DNA of 64,000 bases from Diplonema papillatum (taxonomy: Eukaryota > Euglenozoa > Diplonemea > Diplonemida > Diplonemidae): NCBI GenBank assembly GCA_030068145.1, contig JAPJBO010000573.1, positions 84,819-148,818 on the forward strand. Reading direction: 5' to 3'. Position 1 is the first letter of the stretch. Every line of letters starts with the position of its first letter. Below, one piece after another: positions 58,895 through 64,000 of the stretch. The notes beneath the pieces are model-generated. The model was not told the DNA's origin. It did no database searches and was given only the letters and a program-made list of their open reading frames with translations. Both the position numbers and the translations under genes were made by a program.

Positions 58895-59250
58895 AAATCC
58901 CGAAAAGTACTTTCCACCCCCCGAAAGTACTTTCCACCCCCCGACCAAAAATTTCCACCCCCCGAAAAGTACTTTCCACCCCCCGACGAAACGTTTCCAC
59001 CCCCCGATAAGTACTTTCCACCCCCCGATAAACACTTTCCGCCCCCCGACAAAAAATTCCACCCCCCGACAAGTACTTTCCACCCCCCGAAAAGTACTTT
59101 CCACCCCCCGAAAAAATTTCCACCCCCCGAAAAGTACTTTCCACCCCCCGAAAAGTACTTTCCACCCCCCGACAAAAATTTCCACCCCCCGACATCCATT
59201 TATACCCCCCGATTTATACTCTATACCCCCGGATTTATACTCTTTACCCC
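58895..59250 (+). repeat. Array of CCGAAAAGTACTTTCCACCC (right)
   Basis: About 16 units, same direction as the left array, ending with a variant run CCCCCCGATTTATACTCTAT. Confidence 0.92.
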
Positions 59251-59689
59251 CCGTTTTTTGGGGGGTGGAAAGTACGTGTCGGGGGTAAAAAGTAATTCAC
59301 GGGGGGGGGGGGGGGGGGGTAGGGGTACGACTCCCACTGTAGAACCTGTCCGGAAAACCTATTTTTACGTATTTTTGTCATTTGGTTGTTATTTTGTGCT
59401 ACCTGCCAGCTCGAAACAGCTTTTGGACATATGTTAGGGCCTCTTCAGTGAACTTGCGGTGACTCCCGGCATGTAGTTGCACCTATGGGCATGAGGGGGG
59501 GTAGAGACCCCCCCCCGCCGCCGGACGGTCCTGGCGCGTGATGGTGCGTTTTGGCAGGTTTCATCATTGCTGTGGGCTTGGCAGCCCTGAGAAGCCCCCA
59601 TGGACATGTGCCGAACACCAGGAAGGTCCAAATACCACCCCAGGCCCAGGCCCGACCTCAGGACCCCCAGGAAACACGTACAAAAGCAC

Positions 59690-59870
59690 GAAGAATACAT
59701 CCAAACCCACTAGAAATACACTAAAAATACAGCCAGACCACTAAAAATACACTAAAAATACACACAAAAACACTAAGATACAAGCGGGACCACCAGATAT
59801 AGACGCAAAAATACTGGAATTACAAGCAAACACACTAGTAAAACTAAGAAAACAACCCATTTGCAGGTAA
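59690..59870 (+). repeat. CACTAAAAATA low-complexity run
   Basis: A-rich with loose CACTAAAAATACA repeats. Confidence 0.6.
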
Positions 59871-60087
59871 AATCACGAAAAAATAGATAAAACCCCACCT
59901 TATCCCGTGCCCCGGTTGTCCGGAGCCGTGCGCTGCCTGTGTTCCGGTGGGACATTCTTTTGCAAGGCTGGCACAACGAAAGCGAGTGTTCTGCAAGCCC
60001 ACAAGGGATGAGTACGAGGCGTTGGTAGGCGAATGGGATGGGACGGTTTCCCGTCGGGCGTGGGGGGGGATATGCACGGTGCACTAG

Positions 60088-60225
60088 TCAAGGACTTTTT
60101 TGACTTTGACTGGTGGTTTTACTAGTCAAAATTTTGACTAGTAAAATGACTAGTGCCACTAGTAAAAATGACTAGTGCACTAGTAAAAATGACTAGTGCA
60201 CTGGTAAAATGACTAGTGATTTAGA
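60088..60225. repeat. ACTAGT-centred tandem/inverted repeat
   Basis: Units GACTAGTGCACTAGTAAAAA repeat four to five times. ACTAGT is self-complementary, so the array can fold. Confidence 0.8.
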
Positions 60226-61931
60226 CAAAATCCACCTAACCTGGACCCAAGTCCTGGGTGTTTTGAGAGTTTTCGAGGGGTTCCACGGCACTACCGTGAC
60301 CACCGGTGCTCAGACACCACAAACCACCTGGGCAACACCAGTTTTCGCGAGACAGGCCGAGTTGCGAGGGTTTTGGTTGGTTTCTTGGGAAAGTCCCTGA
60401 GGTTGTATGGCTTAGCAAACATAGTGCAAACGACAGTGCTATCCCTGCACGGTGAGGTCAGAGACATGTCGTGACAGGTTTCAGACACTGGAATAATGCG
60501 GGCTTCCGACCACATTCAAACTCTGGTCCGTAGATTCGGCTTGTCGTTCATGGCGCTCCTATCGCCTTGGCATCGCACCGGACACAGTGCATTTACAGTA
60601 GTGGGTTCCCTAAAACCCACGATTCTTGCCGAGCTTCCCAACATGAATGTGCAACAGGTGCTGGCTTTGTCCGCCTGTGAACTGTTTGCATGCAAGGCTT
60701 TGTGTTGCGCACATTCCACAAATAGTGTCGTTGCTCACTGCTATGTGCTCCGCTTTCTAGTGTTGGAGGCACTCTCCCATTGCGTGCTTCCTCTTTCACG
60801 CCGCCGCGGAAAACCAGTCTTGTAGCCTGTGGCGCGCGCGTTGTGTGCCAGTCAACACGTCGTGGTGCTTTGTCCAGGCATTTCGAATGCCTGGAAGTCA
60901 CGTTTCTTTGTCGTTTCGGGACGTGCTAACGACCATTGAGCCCACCGATCAACTGCTCAAAGCTTTCGTCGGGTGGGACACCAGCAGGTTCTGGTTTCTA
61001 CTCGTCGGGTCTACCGCACAGTAAGGTGAATCGCGTAGCCGGTGTACTATTTGTGAAAGCAGCTTCTTTCGCATCTTCGGTTGTTCACAACGACAATAAA
61101 AATCACCGCCTCGGATTAGCTTGAATTCACAACGCACTGTCTATCGGGCATTGAGAGCTACTAGTAGTAAGTGCGGAAGAGCATGAGGCAGGCAAGCTGT
61201 ATAACGCTCCCAGTAGGCAACAAGTTCCCAGAAACTCCCCGTCCTCAGCTGTGGTGCTGCTTGCCTTCATGGCACTTGCACTTTCTAGAACTCAATACTC
61301 AGCCCGGTTCCTGTGGGGGAAGAGTCGGGGTGGCCCACCAAAAAAGCGACCACAGTTCTGCATGTTCAGCCGCAAAACACAAACCGACGAGTAATCGTAA
61401 CTTATTCCTGCAGAACTGGCTTTGTTGAATGACGCTCGTGACAGACAACTGACCCCAGCTTTCGTCTATCGCACAGTAAGGAATCGCGTTGGGAACCGCA
61501 TTCGGAAAACATTGGAGCGGAACTTCTTTGGACCGGAATTCTTTTGGACTTTTTAGAGTTAAAGTTTTGGGCTTTTGGAGGTTCTGAAAGTTTTGGACTT
61601 TTCCCTGGGGGTTTCACTTTTTGGCGGTATTTTGAAGTCTGACCGAAGCAGCTTTTGCACTGTTTCATGTTTCCGTTACACCAATGATGGGACCGGCAGA
61701 TTGTGCGAACATTCCAAAGCTTCCCGAATTCCGGGCCGCAAACGCGTCCAAATTGGTTCAGGTTACCTTTAGTTTCTGTTCGTCCTTAAAACTCGTGGTT
61801 GCACGATCATGACTATGGGCGTAGCCTGGGTCGCGTAGACAAGCAGCTCGGGTGAGCATGGCGGGGCGACTCATGAGATTGCCCCCGTCGCCGACCACGT
61901 GCCGGAACACGACGTCCGGGACCGGCTATAC

Positions 61932-62014
61932 TTGATCAACTCCTTGAACGCCAGCAGCCCGCTGTCGTCGGCATCCACCGTCAAAAACGCGCGTGACCGC
62001 CACTCGGCGGCCAT
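61932..62014 (-). CDS. EF-hand exon
   Basis: ATG at 62014 opens MAAEWRSRAFLTVDADDSG and continues LLAFKELIK to donor atcaa|gtatag. DADDSGLLAFKE is a canonical EF-hand loop, with Asp at 1 and 3, Ser at 5, Gly at 6 and Glu at 12. A stop in frame lies two codons upstream of the ATG, so this is either a first exon or an internal exon using the ctgag acceptor. Partner exons are not seen in the window. Confidence 0.5.
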
Positions 62015-63150
62015 CACTCAGCGACGCTCGCTTCACTGCGAGCTCGCCGAGGTCGAGTCCTTCCGCGGGCATGCCGCCGGCCCTGCTCCGTATGGCCCGG
62101 CGACGCCGCGTGCCGCCTACGCTCAGCGACTCGCCACCTTCTGCGTCTGGCTAAAGTAGCGACCTCCAAGTTGTAGGGAGCTGTTAACGGACTTGGGCGC
62201 GCCCTTGACTGTAGACACCACATGTATCATATCTTATCGTATTCTTGGATTCTAAACTTCCTTGTGGGCGTGAACCCTACTGTAAAATATTTGGACCGGA
62301 ACTTTTTTGGACTTTTGGGGGTTTTGAAAAGTACTTCGACTTTTTCCCAGTCCAACATTATTCCGAACACGGTTGTAAGCGCAACGGTAGGGTAGTTGTG
62401 CCGTGGGACCCTCTGAAATCTACATAGGCGGCGTAAGACAAAGAGGGAGTGCAATCAGCATCAGGAGGTGAGAAGGGCACACGTATGCCGGGGCAATGTT
62501 GAACCCGCCAGAAAAGCGATGGCCAGCAGTAACGTGTGCGCTAAACATCGCTTGCCACAGTGCACCTTGCATACGACGACGGGTGGCAACCGTCACGAAG
62601 GGGCACCATCGGGCGGTGTTGTCGGAGCATAGACAGCGACGGCAGGAAGAACCCCACCGACAATGCAGAAGAGGACGGCAGATTCAAAAAGCCCCACTCG
62701 GCACGGCTGCCGATACAAGTAAACATGAGAACGTGGGTTGGAAGCAGCAGAGGACGAAGTGGTAGGCACAGAAGAGTGGAATCTGGTGTCAGAAAACCTC
62801 AGCATCCGCATGTGACGACATTCTGCATCATTAGCTTGTGGTTACCTATTTGCTCGTGTCAGATCGCCGATGAAAGAAAGCGGTGAGCATCAGCGACTGC
62901 TCTGCACAAACGAGACCGCGACGACACACAAGAAGGGGCCGAGCCAAGTCGAAGAACAGCCCAGGAAGGGCCCTGAAGAGTCAGAGAGCCCGCCAGAAGA
63001 CGGAGGAAGAGAAGTGCCCGCTAGTAGATCAAAAGAAGAAGGTGATCCCGCCCTCTGAAAGGAAAGCCAAAATTTGGCTGGAAACGGACACCTGACGGAC
63101 ACACAGAAGGACCCGCGAAGTGGTATCCTATAGGACCCCTCAGCATGACC
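62015..63150. other. No gene recognised
   Basis: Short frames only. A 62-codon polar frame (62870-63058, plus) has Glu/Pro/Lys-rich text of no family. Confidence 0.35.
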
Positions 63151-63167
63151 TTCCGGCGTTTCTTTTA

Positions 63168-63366
63168 AAAGAAACGGAAACGTTTCCGTTTCCGTTTCCG
63201 TTTCCGTTTCCATATTTCGAAAAAACTAAAAGAAACGGCGTTTCCATCCAACTTAGCCCTAGGGGGGGGGGGGGGGGGGGGTTGGGGGGGGGGGCCTATG
63301 TTGGCAAGTAAACGCGTTTCCATCCGTTTTTTCCAAAACATGGAAACGGAAACGGAAACGGAAACG
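63168..63366. repeat. Inverted GTTTCC / GGAAAC hexamer arrays around poly(G)
   Basis: (GTTTCC) about six times at 63180-63213, a poly(G) core at 63252-63292, (GGAAAC) about four times at 63339-63366. CGTTTCCATCC occurs just inside both arms. Confidence 0.85.
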
Positions 63367-63420
63367 GCTCCTTGGTTTTGCAGGCTACCCACAAACCACG
63401 CTAACACCACCAGGGGATAC

Positions 63421-63545
63421 TACACGGTGAAGTCCAGCCCCAGAAGTTGGAGTTGAAGAGGGCGCCCGAGTCACACCCAAAAAGCGGGTGTGACACCCGC
63501 TTTTTTAACTCCAGCTTTAACTCCAGCTTCTGAGGCTGCTCACAT
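63421..63545. mobile_element. Diverged relative of the mariner-type MITE
   Basis: TACACGGTGAAGTCCAGCCC and GCGGGTGTGACACCCGCTTTT, with CTCCAGCTTCTGAGGCTG on the right, match 40901-41072. The right terminus is worn. Confidence 0.6.
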
Positions 63546-63814
63546 CCCGCACAGGGTGTGTTAACTTGCGGCCAAAACCGAAAATAATGTCGTGCATACG
63601 AACCTCGTCGAGAAAATAAACGGGGTGGTCACCATGCCCAATTCTCTGAGTGCTTGGTTGCCACCAGGATGTTGACCGCGCAGTTCGGGACTACTTCGGA
63701 GACAGCACCGCTTGCACAGATAAATTTATTTTGCTGGCTCGTTGAGAAATACCCCTAAATTTTTTTCCCCCGCCCATCCGAGGTGTGGTCACCTTACACA
63801 CTGCAATCTGCAGC

Positions 63815-63940
63815 AGCCGTTTCCCAAATAAGGAAACGCCGTTTCCTTGAAAGTATGGAAACGGAAACGGAAACGGAAACGGGAAACGTTTCCGTTTACT
63901 TGCCATCATAGCCCTTAGGGGGGGGGGGGGGGGGGGGGGG
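63815..63940. repeat. Second hexamer array with poly(G)
   Basis: GTTTCC pieces, (GGAAAC) about four times at 63857-63882, GTTTACTTGCCA, then CCCTTAGGGGGG with a long G-run to 63940. Same parts as at 63168-63366 in another order. Confidence 0.8.
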
Positions 63941-64000
63941 CAGTGCTGATACTAAGCCTGAGACCCAAAACGAAGTTGCTAACCCTGGGTGGGGGGGGGT

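Larger units (their letters stand above)
57641..59325. mobile_element. Inverted-repeat-bounded satellite block
   Basis: The left end carries a G-run, then CCCCCGACACGTACTTTCCA. The right end carries TGGAAAGTACGTGTCGGGGG, then a G-run. Inside are two same-direction arrays of a ~21-bp unit (57690-57975, 58895-59250) and a central heptamer-type array (58425-58880). About 450 bp of ordinary sequence lies at 57976-58424. It carries no enzyme. Confidence 0.6.
59326..61870. other. No gene recognised
   Basis: Apart from the two repeats listed, the stretch holds only short open frames on both strands. A duplicated block TTGGACCGGAA(C/T)T...TTTTGGACTTTT occurs at 61533-61620 and 62290-62350, showing another small dispersed family. 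Confidence 0.4.

Noticed and set aside
57620-59437. Frames made of GGWKV, NPHTR or RVCGFGYAG repeats
   Set aside because: These are translations of the satellite arrays. All frames are open and none is protein-like.

Overview
The window is nuclear DNA of a eukaryote. Genes are split by many GT-AG introns, there are no bacterial-style operons, and most of the DNA is transposons, short dispersed repeats and satellites. The host genes include an SH2 domain fused to a Ser/Thr kinase, a signal-peptide and single-pass receptor with a long tail of tyrosine motifs, and the nucleolar protein ESF1. This points to a unicellular relative of animals or an amoebozoan rather than a plant or a true fungus. 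The species cannot be named from sequence alone.

Layout, left to right. 0.5-5.7 kb: a minus-strand receptor-like gene with a signal peptide exon, ectodomain exons, one membrane span and a ~976-codon tail. 5.7-9.2 kb: short dispersed repeats and weak exon-like pieces. 9.2-9.4 kb: a 200-bp (AC)n run. 9.5-13.4 kb: a retroelement with a tyrosine recombinase (YR) frame upstream of a reverse transcriptase (RT) frame. 13.7-14.2 kb: a ~97-bp tandem repeat. 17.9-20.9 kb: a minus-strand kinase-SH2 gene. 25.5-30.3 kb: about 45 copies of a 109-bp minisatellite that looks derived from the last coding exon of the gene beside it (30.2-31.1 kb). 32.1-34.7 kb: a minus-strand gene tentatively like N-formylglutamate amidohydrolase, whose 5' part lies in a perfect 1,525-bp tandem duplication (34.1-37.2 kb). 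37.4-57.4 kb: ESF1, minus strand, seven exons recognised. Its introns hold a truncated LINE, a mariner-type MITE, a possible second gene and a near-complete 7.8-kb LINE. 57.6-59.3 kb: an inverted-repeat-bounded block made almost entirely of satellite. 59.3-64 kb: simple repeats, one EF-hand exon and paired inverted GTTTCC hexamer arrays with poly(G).

The host genes show two themes. The receptor and the kinase-SH2 protein could belong to phosphotyrosine signalling; a link between them is inference only. ESF1 is a housekeeping ribosome-biogenesis gene that keeps its frame although its introns have grown to as much as 11 kb. The most unusual mobile element is the LINE. Its ORF1 and ORF2 share a frame, separated by one UGA. 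ORF2 begins with two 2A-like motifs ~85 residues apart and ends in a Cys/His cluster followed by an RGG-rich tail. Copies of a TGCGATAAT motif lie on both sides.
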